From contig CM022668.1 of NCBI GenBank assembly GCA_012295275.1, positions 4,966,601 to 4,987,826 on the forward strand: DNA of 21,226 bases. The letters are read 5' to 3'. The notes beneath the pieces were generated by a model that saw only the letters and a program-made list of their open reading frames with translations, had not been told where the DNA came from and searched no databases. Below, piece by piece: positions 1 through 9,386 of this stretch (positions within the stretch are counted from its first letter, which is position 1; the number at the start of each line of letters is the position of its first letter). The position numbers were made by a program, and so were the translations under genes. Source of the stretch: Chrysomallon squamiferum (Eukaryota; Mollusca; Gastropoda; Neomphalida; Peltospiridae).

Positions 1-56
1 CACAATAAATAGATAAATAAAAATTTAGTAAAACAGAAAGTGAGTAATATTTTCAC

Positions 57-99
57 ATAATCTAGTAAATTCTAAAACATTTTCATTTATCGACATAAG
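57..99 (-). CDS. Gene C candidate exon 8 (43 nt)
   Basis: The exon starts after a TTTTTAAG acceptor and ends at a weak GTGAAA donor. Only phase 0 is open (L-M-S-I-N-E-N-V-...-T-R-L), and it leaves one base, exactly what the cysteine exon needs. That phase bridge is the main reason to list it. Confidence 0.2.
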
Positions 100-148
100 C
101 TTAAAAATAAATAATGTTTTCGACATAGTTAAAAGAGAAAGAACTCAC

Positions 149-181
149 AGCATATATTGGATCAAAACACGGTAATGTCAT
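149..181 (-). CDS. Gene C candidate exon 7 (33 nt)
   Basis: A GTGAGT donor follows at 148-147. The only frame open in all copies reads ...T-L-P-C-F-D-P-I-Y-A. The 33-nt start after GAGAG would be phase 0, which does not fit micro-exon 6. A 40-nt start seven bases upstream (AG|AGGAGAG) would fit the phase in A and C, but the region is purine-rich and a poor acceptor. Tentative. Confidence 0.25.
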
Positions 182-202
182 CTCTCCTCTCTCTCTATCA
201 CG

Positions 203-252
203 CACACACACACACACACACACCCACAAACACACACAAACACGCACACAAA
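203..252. repeat. (CA)n microsatellite
   Basis: Imperfect CA dinucleotide run between candidate exon 7 and micro-exon 6 of gene C. The equivalent array in gene A is at about 16424-16470. Confidence 0.9.
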
Positions 253-385
253 CAGAAGCATAGATATAATTTTTGTCCATAAATAATCATTTAGTGTATG
301 TGTTTGTAGACGCATTATTAGGCACATGTGAACGTATAGTTATAAAACAAATTTCTAAATCAGTAACTGATAAAGGTGAACTTAC

Positions 386-394
386 TTTTTGGAC
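386..394 (-). CDS. Gene C micro-exon 6 (9 nt)
   Basis: GTCCAAAAA lies between TTTAAAG and GTAAGT. After micro-exon 5 it reads W-S-K and leaves AA. The exon is identical in A and B. The exon that follows it is not settled, because the cysteine exon requires a different phase. Confidence 0.52.
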
Positions 395-499
395 CTTTAA
401 AAGAAGAAAGAAATGAAGTTAGATATTGTTTCATATTAAATATTACATATAAACATTTTTCAACAGAAAGAAACGTAGAAATTGTTTTTACAATGGGTC

Positions 500-504
<5 letters not shown>

Positions 505-551
<47 letters not shown>
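505..551. repeat. (GA)n microsatellite
   Basis: GA run in the intron between micro-exons 5 and 6; on the sense strand of the gene it is a long pyrimidine (TC)n tract. Equivalent arrays are 9321-9410 (B) and 16724-16810 (A). The open frames through these arrays are repeat artefacts. Confidence 0.92.
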
Positions 552-553
<2 letters not shown>

Positions 554-633
554 ACAGTCAGAGGACGAAAGAGAGTTACAAGAGCTAAATGTATAGCTAA
601 GAAAAGGAATAATAAGAATTGTAACAGTAATAA

Positions 634-684
634 ATAAATAAATCAATAAATAATATAAATAAATAAATCAATCAATTAATAATA

Positions 685-715
<31 letters not shown>

Positions 716-823
716 ATAGCAAATAAATACTTTTTAATTAATAAAATAATTCTTACCAGCAGTAGCTTGAAACGAAAGACAAAATAGAAATTGTTTGTTA
801 TTATTATTATTATTATTATTATT
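634..823. repeat. (TAAA)n and (ATT)n arrays around micro-exon 5
   Basis: Imperfect TAAA tetranucleotides at about 634-730 and (ATT)n at 799-823 flank micro-exon 5 of gene C. Similar pairs flank it in B (9490-9548 and 9618-9656) and A (16870-16965 and 17034-17048). Confidence 0.85.
757..765 (-). CDS. Gene C micro-exon 5 (9 nt, contains Cys)
   Basis: CTACTGCTG lies between TTTCAAG and GTAAGA. It encodes N-Y-C and leaves TG, so the next exon completes a Trp codon. Leaving TG instead of AA makes micro-exon 5 distinct: joined to 6 it gives W, and exons entered with AA would give a different residue. Confidence 0.58.
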
Positions 824-1309
824 TAGTAATATGTCTTTAACATCAAGTCAAAGAGAGAGAGAGAGAAAGAGATTGTTGGGAGAAACGCGCATATGCATAT
901 AGGAATAAATGCAAGTGTCTCTATATGTATGTATGTATGAAATTAGATATGTTTATATGTATTCGTATGTATGTATATAAATGTATGTAGGTATGGATTT
1001 TCACCGATGAAAAATGAAACTTTAAACCACAAGGCATCGGCATTTCAGATAATGAGAATCATGTTTAATGACAAAAGTTAAAGTTTTGAAAATGTTTAAG
1101 GCGTACAATTTCGTAAAGTGGGTTATTTTAAAACGCTGTGGAAATAGTTTGGTGTCTAGTTTACTTTAATAGTAGGATGGTGCGTTTTGATCAGTGTGTC
1201 CTGGGTACCAATATTGAGGCTGTAATTATTCTTGGTGATGAAACGAGAAACAAAATTTCAAAAGTATATATATATGTACTACTACTAGTACTACTACTAC
1301 TAATAATAG

Positions 1310-1310
<1 letters not shown>

Positions 1311-1388
<78 letters not shown>

Positions 1389-1389
1389 A
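1311..1389. repeat. (AAAT)n tetranucleotide array
   Basis: Nearly perfect run in the intron between micro-exons 4 and 5 of gene C. Equivalents are 17585-17646 in A and, in opposite orientation, 20518-20552 in D. Gene B has a (TATG)n/(TCTA)n array there instead. Confidence 0.92.
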
Positions 1390-1564
1390 CAAATAATTGC
1401 AATAGTAAGTTCGGAAAGCTAAGCTCTATTTCCCCCACTTTCCGGCACTTAATAATATTTCCCAATGATATTCTAAAATCTATATTTAATGTTTAGCATA
1501 TCCTATGTTATATATGTACGTGTGATCGAATGTAAAACAATAAAAAAATAACTAAAACACTTAC

Positions 1565-1576
1565 TTGTTGTAGGAG
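1565..1576 (-). CDS. Gene C micro-exon 4 (12 nt)
   Basis: CTCCTACAACAA lies between ATTTAAG and GTAAGT and encodes N-S-Y-N. The exon is identical in all four copies. Confidence 0.6.
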
Positions 1577-1839
1577 CTTAAATATAAAAAGAAAAAGAAA
1601 ATACATAAACGTTTTTCATCGACATTTTCAACAAATTTAAACTTCTTTTACAATTAATACATTATATATATAAATACGCTTATATTTTATAAAATCATCA
1701 AATACAGACATGAGAATTAGTAATCTTTAGTCAGTTTTTATATACGTTTATTTGTATGTATGTCCATATGTATATGTGTACGCATGTATATATGAATATA
1801 GGAATGCATGAAATTAATTATAACAAAAACAAGACTTAC

Positions 1840-1848
1840 TTGTAGTAG
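1840..1848 (-). CDS. Gene C micro-exon 3 (9 nt)
   Basis: CTACTACAA lies between TCTCAAG and GTAAGT and encodes N-Y-Y. It is identical in A and D. Gene B has a 12-nt version with a different first base. Confidence 0.6.
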
Positions 1849-2086
1849 CTTGAGAAAAAAAGAAAAAAGAAAGAAACATAATACATCAGAAACGTTTGTA
1901 TTTTAAAAAAGTTTTCCAATTAATTAAATATACTTTTATTGTTTTATATATAATAAACATCATTCTTTTAAATTGTGAAATGTGATAAAACTGATTTATC
2001 ATGCACCAGCTGATGTACAAATGCATGAATGCACGTTTCAGTGTGGATGTATTTTCGGATTTGAATAAAATACATAAGGAAAAGTA

Positions 2087-2106
2087 TTACACTAAATATA
2101 GTGTAA
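2087..2106 (-). promoter_or_regulatory. Intronic hairpin downstream of micro-exon 2 (gene C)
   Basis: TTACACTA and TAGTGTAA form a perfect 8-bp inverted repeat with a 4-base loop, 63 nt into the intron after micro-exon 2. It recurs at 10785-10804 and 18337-18356, and at 19799-19818 with one arm mismatch. It may be a splicing element, or simply a shared intron sequence. Confidence 0.35.
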
Positions 2107-2169
2107 GTATCTATTTAGGAATGCAGAGAAAATTATTTAAAATAAATAAAAAATAAATAGAAAACATAC

Positions 2170-2181
2170 TTGTTGTAGGCG
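2170..2181 (-). CDS. Gene C micro-exon 2 (12 nt)
   Basis: CGCCTACAACAA lies between ATTGCAG and GTATGT and encodes N-A-Y-N with the carried AA. The exon is identical in copies A, B, C and D. A conserved hairpin lies about 63 nt downstream of its donor. Confidence 0.62.
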
Positions 2182-3008
2182 CTGCAATATAAACGAGAAA
2201 TAAAATACATCAGAAGTAGATTTATGAATATAATTTAATACATTTTTTCAACGATATTTAAAAAAAAAACGTTTCTAATGTCTAGCACAGAATACATATG
2301 TATATTTTGTAAAGTAAGTAAAAGCAAAAATAAGTGTCATGAAAGACATTAGACATGCATCAGTGAATATTTTACTTTTTGTGTGTCTGTACGTCTGTTG
2401 AGTTAGATGTGTGTATTCATCTAGGCGTATGTACTTAGATATACGTTTATATGTATGTGTGTGTTCTTGTGCGTTTCCAAATATGTATTATAAAATAATG
2501 TTCGAAATTATAAATGAAATGACTAAAAATCCTGATAAATGAATGAGTGGATTGATGTTGGACGAACGAATGATAAACAAATAAGTAAAATTTAAAAGTA
2601 GATAAAGAAAATATAAAATGGAATGAAATAAAATTTATCAATGAACAAAAAGAATACTGATGAACAAAAAATAAGTAAGTAAGTAAATAAATAAATAAAT
2701 AAATAAACAATCGAATAAATCAATAAATACATAAATAAACGAACAAATAAGTCAATAAGTACATCAATAAAGAAACAAATAAACAATTAAATAATGTTAA
2801 ATAATATAAAATATATCAATAAATAAGTAAAGAACTATCTTACTAAGTAAAATATATTTAATAATATTTAAGTAAAACAAAAACTTAACAAAACAAAAAA
2901 TGAAATTAAATAAAATTAAAAAACTATTTGGTCTGATATTCTGCAGAAGAAACAAATCTATAAACAGAAATGTGAATGAATAATTTAATAAGTATCTGTA
3001 TTTTACAG

Positions 3009-3051
<43 letters not shown>

Positions 3052-3079
3052 ATGTTATAATAAAAATATAAAAACTCAC

Positions 3080-3091
3080 TTGTTGTTGTAG
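3080..3091 (-). CDS. Gene C micro-exon 1b (12 nt, duplicate of 1a)
   Basis: CTACAACAACAA lies between TTCACAG and GTGAGT. Entering with AA it encodes N-Y-N-N. The sequence and immediate flanks match micro-exon 1a and the single copy in gene D. Either duplicate can be skipped without changing the frame. Confidence 0.58.
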
Positions 3092-3164
3092 CTGTGAAGG
3101 AAAGAAACAAAATCATTGAGTCATATAACTTTATATGAAATGCTTCGAAAAAAAGGAAAGAGAC

Positions 3165-3244
<80 letters not shown>

Positions 3245-3545
3245 TAAATAAATAAATAAACAAACAAACAAATAAATCAATAAATAGTTAAATATATAAT
3301 TAAATAATGTAAAAAATATAAAAATAAGTAAGTTAAGAACTAACTTTCTAAGTAAAATATACTGAAAATTATTTCAGTAAAAACATAAAATTCAAAAAGC
3401 AAATCTTAACAAAACAAAAAATGGAATTAAATAAAATTATAAAACTAAAACAGGTGAAATATTTTGTCTGATATTCTCCTGAAGAAACAAATCTATAGAG
3501 AGAAATGTGAATAAATAATCTAATAAGTATCTGTATTTTACAGTG

Positions 3546-3594
<49 letters not shown>

Positions 3595-3652
3595 ACAATG
3601 TGTCGGTGAGTTTGAGTGTCTGTTTATGTTATAATAAAAAAAAAAAACTGAC

Positions 3653-3664
3653 TTGTTGTTGTAG
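3653..3664 (-). CDS. Gene C micro-exon 1a (12 nt)
   Basis: CTACAACAACAA follows a pyrimidine-rich TTCACAG acceptor. It completes the exon 1 codon as AGC and adds Y-N-N, leaving AA. Its donor is GTCAGT, weaker than the GTGAGT of its duplicate at 3080-3091, so it may be included less often. It lies in a tandemly duplicated intron block. Confidence 0.5.
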
Positions 3665-3741
3665 CTGTGAAGGAAAGAAACAAAATCATTGAGTCATTTA
3701 ACGTTCTTTCAAATGTATCGAAAAAAGGAGACAAACAAACA

Positions 3742-3846
<105 letters not shown>

Positions 3847-4102
3847 TTATTATATTATGTTACTTTGTTATTGGCGATTAGAGGTCAGTTGAAACCATGA
3901 AACAAAAGTTTGGAAGTAGAAGTAATTATACTTAGAAAATCGATTAGTTTCAGATACAAATAATCAAATCCATCAAAGGAAATACGAAATTCAATATACT
4001 TAAACATAACGTGTGTAAAAAATAAATAAATAATATATATAACTAAGAAGAACACTAAAGAAACCAAATTACCAAAGAGAAAAGAAGCAAACCAATAAAC
4101 AC

Positions 4103-4104
4103 AA

Positions 4105-4155
<51 letters not shown>
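4103..4155. repeat. (AAAT)n array in intron 1 of gene C
   Basis: Perfect tetranucleotide run between exon 1 and micro-exon 1a. Gene B has only a short remnant near 11545-11565. The rest of 3843-4300 shows no exon that I can support. Confidence 0.9.
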
Positions 4156-4157
<2 letters not shown>

Positions 4158-4306
4158 AAAAGAAGAAGAAACAAAAACAAACAAATAATAAGATCAACTT
4201 AATCAAGAAAAATAAATGAATAAACAAATAAATGAAAGTGATAGTTTTAGTTGATTTGTTACATTTCAAGACCTCGTAATTTAAGCAATAAAACAAATAA
4301 ACTTAC

Positions 4307-4410
4307 CTTAAACCGCAATATCTCCCGCCATGTCTGTCCCACCATCTTCTGTGAGACTCTGCTGGAGCCAGACATGCTACGACGACGGCGATAAGTAGAA
4401 GTAGTTTCAT
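4307..4410 (-). CDS. Gene C exon 1: signal peptide and basic/aromatic N-terminus
   Basis: The exon has 104 coding nt from ATG (4410-4408) to the AAG|GTAAGT donor, leaving two bases (AG) of a split codon. It encodes 34 residues: M-K, a run of Leu/Ile/Val/Ala typical of a signal-peptide core, a probable cleavage near A-E-S, then HRRWWDRHGGRYCGL. This segment is strongly basic, with two Trp and one Cys. The ATG is preceded by ACAACAACC, a good animal start context, and is the only start that puts the hydrophobic core at the N-terminus. Relative to gene B it has Pro for Ala before the cleavage region and Arg for Lys after WWD. The protein should enter the secretory pathway. Confidence 0.75.
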
Positions 4411-4474
4411 GGTTGTTGTCTTCTTTTCAATTCTTCTGTTGAATTGACTACAGAATGAAGATCTCTGAGTGTCG

Positions 4475-4486
4475 CTTATAAATATT
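4475..4486 (-). promoter_or_regulatory. TATA box and initiator of gene C
   Basis: On the minus strand AATATTTATAAG lies here, and a TCATTC initiator-like element follows with its A at 4456, 28 bases downstream of the first T of TATTTATA. The start codon is 46 bases further on, leaving a short leader. The same arrangement is conserved in gene B. Prediction from motif and spacing only. Confidence 0.6.
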
Positions 4487-4617
4487 ACTGAGATGTGCGA
4501 ACGTGATGTAACAAGGATCTCGTGATTATTGATATCAGTCTTTTATAGTTTAGCCTACAGCTGTTACATGTAGACGTTTGTCTGATTTTTAGTGATGCTT
4601 ACTTTCAGGACCTTAAA

Positions 4618-4648
<31 letters not shown>

Positions 4649-4772
4649 CATAATAAATAGAATAATGAATAAATTAATTAAGAAAGAAAGAAAGAAAAAA
4701 ATATTGACGAAAAAAATTAGAATTAACGTTTCTTATTCTGGATCAAGGTCACGCTGTCTCTCTGTCTCTCTA

Positions 4773-4808
<36 letters not shown>

Positions 4809-5191
4809 CCCTTCACTGAATCATTTTTTTATTTTTGTCTCACAGTTCTAATAGTGTCGCACATTAATACTAATACTCATGCTCCTTAAATTTTCTTTGT
4901 CTATGTTAGATTTATTGATTTTGTTTTACGTTTTCTCCGTTTTAGGAACACTCAAATATTAATCCCCTTAACCAAACTTGATCTATGTCCAGAAAACAGT
5001 TACGTGTAACCTTCACTAGTTTGTACTGTTAAAGTTGTAGACAACTGAACAAAAAACACACGAACAGACAGGACAGACAGGACAGACAGGACAAACACGT
5101 CACGTAGGCTGCGGCATGTTTGTCAGTGTACGTGGGGACACGTGCGTATGTGCGTGTGCAAGAGTTTGTTTTTAGCCAATAATAAAAAATG

Positions 5192-5266
5192 TATCCACTG
5201 ATCTGAGACCCATGCTGCTAGCACACAATTAACTTTACTTGACAGATGTTACGTATTCTGCGTGTT
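5192..5266 (+). repeat. Degenerate ~75-bp dispersed repeat family
   Basis: A diverged module recurs at 5192-5266, 5351-5420, 6922-6990 and 7504-7576. Its order is TCCACTGATCT, then AGACCCATGCTGCTA, AATTAA, GACAGATGTTACGT and TTCTGCGT. Each has a partner in the second intergenic unit. It may be old SINE-like or tandem-derived sequence. Confidence 0.45.
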
Positions 5267-5464
5267 TGCATTTTAGTTAACAGACAAGAGACACGTCATG
5301 TAGAGTGTACCTGACTGACTTGTGATAACTTACAGTCATCCATCAGTTCTCACCGGTAGACCATGCGCCATTGCTAGAGCAACATCAATCTTTTGGTAGA
5401 TGTCACGTTTTCTGCGTCTTAATTTGCTAAAGTTAAAAGTACGTAATATTAACATTATAATTTT

Positions 5465-5504
<40 letters not shown>

Positions 5505-5582
5505 CATCATCATCATGATGTGGGTTGAATATAAGTATGAGCTGTAAAATCTACTGTATGCTTAAGGAGTCACCTCCTGTAA

Positions 5583-5870
5583 GAGTCTATAACATTTCAC
5601 TTTAATTATGACACAAGTTTGTTATATGTTACTGCTAAAGAAATTGGAACCATAAAGATGTCTGTAGTTGAGGACCTCAGCATGTTTATAGCTGATCCTA
5701 ATTATATCCTCTCTTCTCCAAATCCAGTTAAAAATACCGTTCCTACTAAATACATGATTGTGTGTAAGCGTCTACATATAAATGTGAAAATAAATAATTT
5801 TAAGAAAAATACTAAATGTGAAAACAGAAAATTTTTAAACTCCCGTCCTGGAAATAGTTCTGATATATAA
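5583..5870 (+). other. Unexplained 95-codon open frame, copy 1
   Basis: The frame is open from just after a TAA at 5580-5582 to a TAA at 5868-5870. There is no ATG at its start; the first in-frame ATG is at 5658 (M-S-V-V-E-D-L-S-M-F-I-A-D-P). Unlike other open frames here it is not built from simple repeats and has protein-like composition, with an acidic N-terminal half and a Lys/Asn-rich C-terminal half. I recognise no family, signal peptide or membrane segment. It may be a fossil exon or transposon remnant. The identical second copy is at 13049-13336. Confidence 0.25.
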
Positions 5871-6539
5871 ATAAATAGTTGGAAAACGTTTTAAAATTCA
5901 AAATTAGAAATAGAACTGTTCGCGTGATCTAGTTCAATTCAAGTTAGATGAAAGTCAAAGAAAACAGCTGTATTGTCCAATCAGTTACATAAGCCGTAGT
6001 CTACAGTTACTATATTTATTTATTTTCATTCTATTTGTTTCTTTTTGTTTTTGTTTTGTTTTATGTTTTTATATATTTAATTTTGATGTATTAAATTTTA
6101 ATTTTTATTTGGACCGTCAGATATTACTTTTTAATTCTATCGATATGTAAATTCTTGATTGCGGATGAAAATATTTGAAGGATTTAAGCGTTCTTCTTTT
6201 CCTGTGATTTTTAAATAACAACAAGAACAATAACAATAATACTAATAATACGAATTCCTTACTGAGTGACTGACTGAGAAAGGTGCAGACACTTGTGAAT
6301 GTCACTGAAATGTGCGAATGTGCTGCGAGAAGTCAAAAGGAAAGAAAGTTCACCTATTTACTGAACTAGTTTTCAAACATTTGACGTAAACGGTAGAGAG
6401 TATTTCAATTCATACGTCGGATGTTACGTGTTATAAACTGGTTTCTCTCTTTTATTTGGAAGTGCACTGAAGAAGTTTTTCTGTTTGACCTGAACTCTAG
6501 AAGATTCTCAAAAACAAATCCTGGGGACTTTTAAATATC

Positions 6540-6823
<284 letters not shown>

Positions 6824-7006
6824 TTTTGTCCTTGTTTTCTATTGGTCTGTAACTCTTTTGTTGATGTACACGATGTGAAATTGTCTATATACGTGGATGT
6901 TTGTTTAAAATAATAAATAAATTTATTCACTCATATAAGACTCATGCTGCTAGAGAAAAATTAATTTTGGTTGACATATAATTTCAGATACATATTGTTT
7001 TAGAAT

Positions 7007-7162
7007 CTATCGCCACTGTCACGTGACAAAGTGAAATATCTCTGATATGACGTAGAAAAGTAAATAGGACTCAGAATAATTACAAAATATTGGATACTAA
7101 CATTTCAAGGTCAAATATATCGTGACGTCACATTTCGCTTTCTTACGTGACAGTCGCCATAG
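7007..7162. repeat. 156-bp foldback element, copy 1
   Basis: The arms 7007-7037 and 7132-7162 are inverted repeats matching at 26 of 31 positions around ACTGTCACGT. A TGACGTCA palindrome (CRE-type site) sits at 7123-7130 inside the right arm's inner edge. This could be a small non-autonomous transposon (MITE-like) or a palindromic regulatory element. I see no clear target-site duplication. Confidence 0.5.
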
Positions 7163-7608
7163 GTCATGGAAATAATTAGACAGTTCTTGTCCTTTTCCTC
7201 TTTTTCTTTATTTTGTCCCATTCTTCTACCTGTCTAACGCAATAACGTTAATATTTAACTGCAAGTCAGATTTGCCCGAAGTGTCAGTACTGGTTTACAC
7301 TGTCTTATTTTATAAACACATTGATCCCTGATTCCATGTTAAGAAAAATAATAATAAAATAAAATAAAAATGTAATGCACCTTGATGAAAATACACTAAT
7401 CAATAACGTGATCACCCTCACACGAAGTAACGTGACGTAGACTGCGTCCTGTGTCACCTTCAGATGTTACGGTAGTCGCTGTGTTTTTAAATTAATCAAA
7501 TATCTATCCACTGATCTAAGACCCATGCCGCTAACGCAAAATTAATTTTAGTCGGCAGATGTTAAGTTTTCTTCATATTAATATGGTAAATATCACAATA
7601 TGCAACCA

Positions 7609-7642
<34 letters not shown>

Positions 7643-7897
7643 GTTGTTGTTGTTGTTGTTGTTGTTGTGGCTGTTCTTGTTATTATTCTATTATAAGAGA
7701 TATTGATCTCGATGATGGTGAAGATTTTGATTTAGACTTTATTAATGTAACGCATGACGACTGTTATGACCTTCACTGATAAAACGTTGACACGAAAACA
7801 GGACAACTCCAATAATACTGACACGTCACGTAGTAGAGTCCACTGTACCTCAGACTCTCCTTCGTATGTTATTCCATTATACCAGAACTTATTTTAA

Positions 7898-7962
<65 letters not shown>

Positions 7963-8160
7963 GTGGATGGAATGCCCAAATATCTCAATATTTTAAATTC
8001 GCATTTGAATATGTAATAAAATAGGAAAGGAAAGAAAAGAAAAGAAAAGTAAAGAAACTGAATGTAATACTCTGTGTTACTACTAATACCCCTTGTAACA
8101 CTAGAACTACTACCAAAGGTAATTAAGAGATATAACCCAAAGTAAAAATATTTTCATAAT

Positions 8161-8170
8161 TTTATTTATT
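8161..8170 (-). terminator. Poly(A) signals of gene B
   Basis: Two overlapping AATAAA hexamers (minus strand) lie about 50 nt after the TAG stop at 8220. This is the usual animal 3'-end signal and supports 8220-8230 as the terminal coding piece. Confidence 0.6.
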
Positions 8171-8219
8171 TCGTATCATTGACATGACTGCTTGTCGGGC
8201 TTTCCTCCAGATTTCTCTT

Positions 8220-8230
8220 CTAACCCATGT
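8220..8230 (-). CDS. Gene B terminal exon, coding part
   Basis: The acceptor is the strongest in the locus: a long pyrimidine run ending TTTCCTTCCAG. Entering with the G left by the cysteine exon it reads D-M-G-stop. The exon continues as 3' UTR to the AATAAA signals. Entered in phase 0 instead, the same exon would encode a 22-residue cationic tail (TWVRREIW...MIRNK), whose stop falls within the poly(A) signal region. Confidence 0.55.
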
Positions 8231-8615
8231 CTGGAAGGAAACAAAACAGACAGTGCAATTAGAAAAACGACTCAAACAGATGTTTGTTTTTAAGTTCAAT
8301 CAGATAAATGTGAGGAGAGTTAAAAGTAGTAAACATTATTTGCAGTATGATCAATTAAATAAAATTAATTATAATAAATATGTTTATCAAAGTCAGTAAT
8401 GGTAATAGGCGAATTTAAAAGCTGTCTAACAGAAGGAAGACTTGACTAAACACATTAACGTACTGATATGATTTATAAAGATTAACAGCTTCAGTTTGAA
8501 CCTAGGTGCAAGTTAAGAGAATTCTTAAAAGGAAGTTGAATATTTCATTTCATTTAGCTGAATATGAATGAAAGGATACACATCAGTATTATCCAATCAA
8601 TTGACATGAACTTAC

Positions 8616-8732
8616 CATAGCAGCACACATGATTTGGATCTGTACACCCATAGTCTTCAGCTACCTTTCCCTCTGTGCTACAATGGTCTCTCGTAAAACA
8701 TTCTGCATGCTCATCTTCATGATCCTCGCACA
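8616..8732 (-). CDS. Gene B cysteine-rich exon (six Cys, ends CC)
   Basis: The exon has 117 nt between ATATTTCAG and GTAAGT, entered with one carried base and leaving one. It encodes an acidic 38-residue module with spacing C-x9-C-x5-C-x11-C-x6-C-C, then Tyr. Six cysteines suggest three disulfide bonds. A C-terminal CC preceded by two spaced single cysteines resembles small secreted clip-like or defensin-like modules in invertebrates, but I cannot assign a family. The acidic start (EDHEDEHAE) contrasts with the basic exon 1 segment, so the two parts could interact. The other two frames contain stops. Function unknown; it should be extracellular if spliced to exon 1. Confidence 0.65.
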
Positions 8733-8860
8733 CTGAAATATCAATATCATTATCATTATATACACATGCATACACATACAAACACAGACGTGTGTACATA
8801 CACACACAATAAATAGATAAATAAAAATTTAGTAAAACAGAAAGTGAGTAATATTTTCAC

Positions 8861-8903
8861 ATAATCTAGTAAATTCGAAAACATTTTCATTTATCGACAT
8901 AAG
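8861..8903 (-). CDS. Gene B candidate exon 8 (43 nt)
   Basis: Equivalent of 57-99, here with a better acceptor (TATTTTCAAG). It is open only in phase 0 and leaves one base for the cysteine exon. The donor GTGAAA is weak. Tentative. Confidence 0.2.
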
Positions 8904-8952
8904 CTTGAAAATAAATAATGTTTTCGACATAGTTAAAAGAGAAAGAACTCAC

Positions 8953-8985
8953 AGCATATATTGGATCAAAACACGGTAATGTCGT
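8953..8985 (-). CDS. Gene B candidate exon 7 (33 nt)
   Basis: It lies between GAATAG and GTGAGT. It reads T-T-L-P-C-F-D-P-I-Y-A in phase 0. An in-frame TAG immediately upstream rules out the 40-nt form possible in A and C. It therefore cannot follow micro-exon 6 in frame without a further exon. Confidence 0.25.
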
Positions 8986-9207
8986 CTATTCAAATATCTT
9001 CTCTCTCTCTCTCTCTCGTTCTCTCTCTCTCTCTGTCTCTCTCTCTCTCACACACACACACAAACACACACACACAGAAGCATAGATATAATTCTTGTTC
9101 ATAAATTATCATTTAGTGTGTGTGTTTGTAGACGCATTATTAGGCACATGTGAACGTATAGTTATAAAACAAATTTCTAAATCAGTAACTGATAAAGGTG
9201 AACTTAC

Positions 9208-9216
9208 TTTTTGGAC
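9208..9216 (-). CDS. Gene B micro-exon 6 (9 nt)
   Basis: GTCCAAAAA between ATAG and GTAAGT, encoding W-S-K after micro-exon 5; identical to A and C. Confidence 0.52.
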
Positions 9217-9319
9217 CTATAAAAGAAGAAAGAAATGAAGTTAGATATTGTTTCATATTAAATATTACATACACACATTTTCAACAGAAAGAAACGTAGA
9301 AAGTGTTTTTACAATGGAT

Positions 9320-9386
<67 letters not shown>

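Noticed and set aside
376-588. Open frames running through (GA)n, (CA)n, (TAAA)n and (TAA)n arrays (R-E, T-H, L-F-I-Y or poly-Tyr/Leu proteins)
   Set aside because: They are translations of microsatellites with random edges; dinucleotide and trinucleotide runs avoid stops by construction. The same applies at 1226-1465, 3003-3263, 3667-3900, 9303-9497, 14022-14219 and 16597-16845.
1263-1320. Plus-strand open frame starting M-E-I-V-W-C (1138-1320, and 17415-17597)
   Set aside because: It lies antisense in an intron, ends in (CTA)n and (AAAT)n repeats, is deleted in gene B and has no splice or promoter support.
2836-2860. Possible zero-length (recursive) splice site TTAGTAAG on the minus strand of gene C
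   Set aside because: It lacks the AG|GT order needed for recursive splicing; AG and TAAG overlap.
5504-5520. CATCATCATCATGATG as a histidine-rich or palindromic regulatory site
   Set aside because: It is a short trinucleotide repeat next to an (ATT)n array and varies in length in the second copy (12961-12986).
8184-8399. 71-codon plus-strand open frame, repeated at 15599-15814
   Set aside because: It is antisense to the terminal exon and its pyrimidine tract on the minus strand, where splice acceptor, stop and poly(A) signals form a consistent gene end. Identity between copies reflects the duplication.
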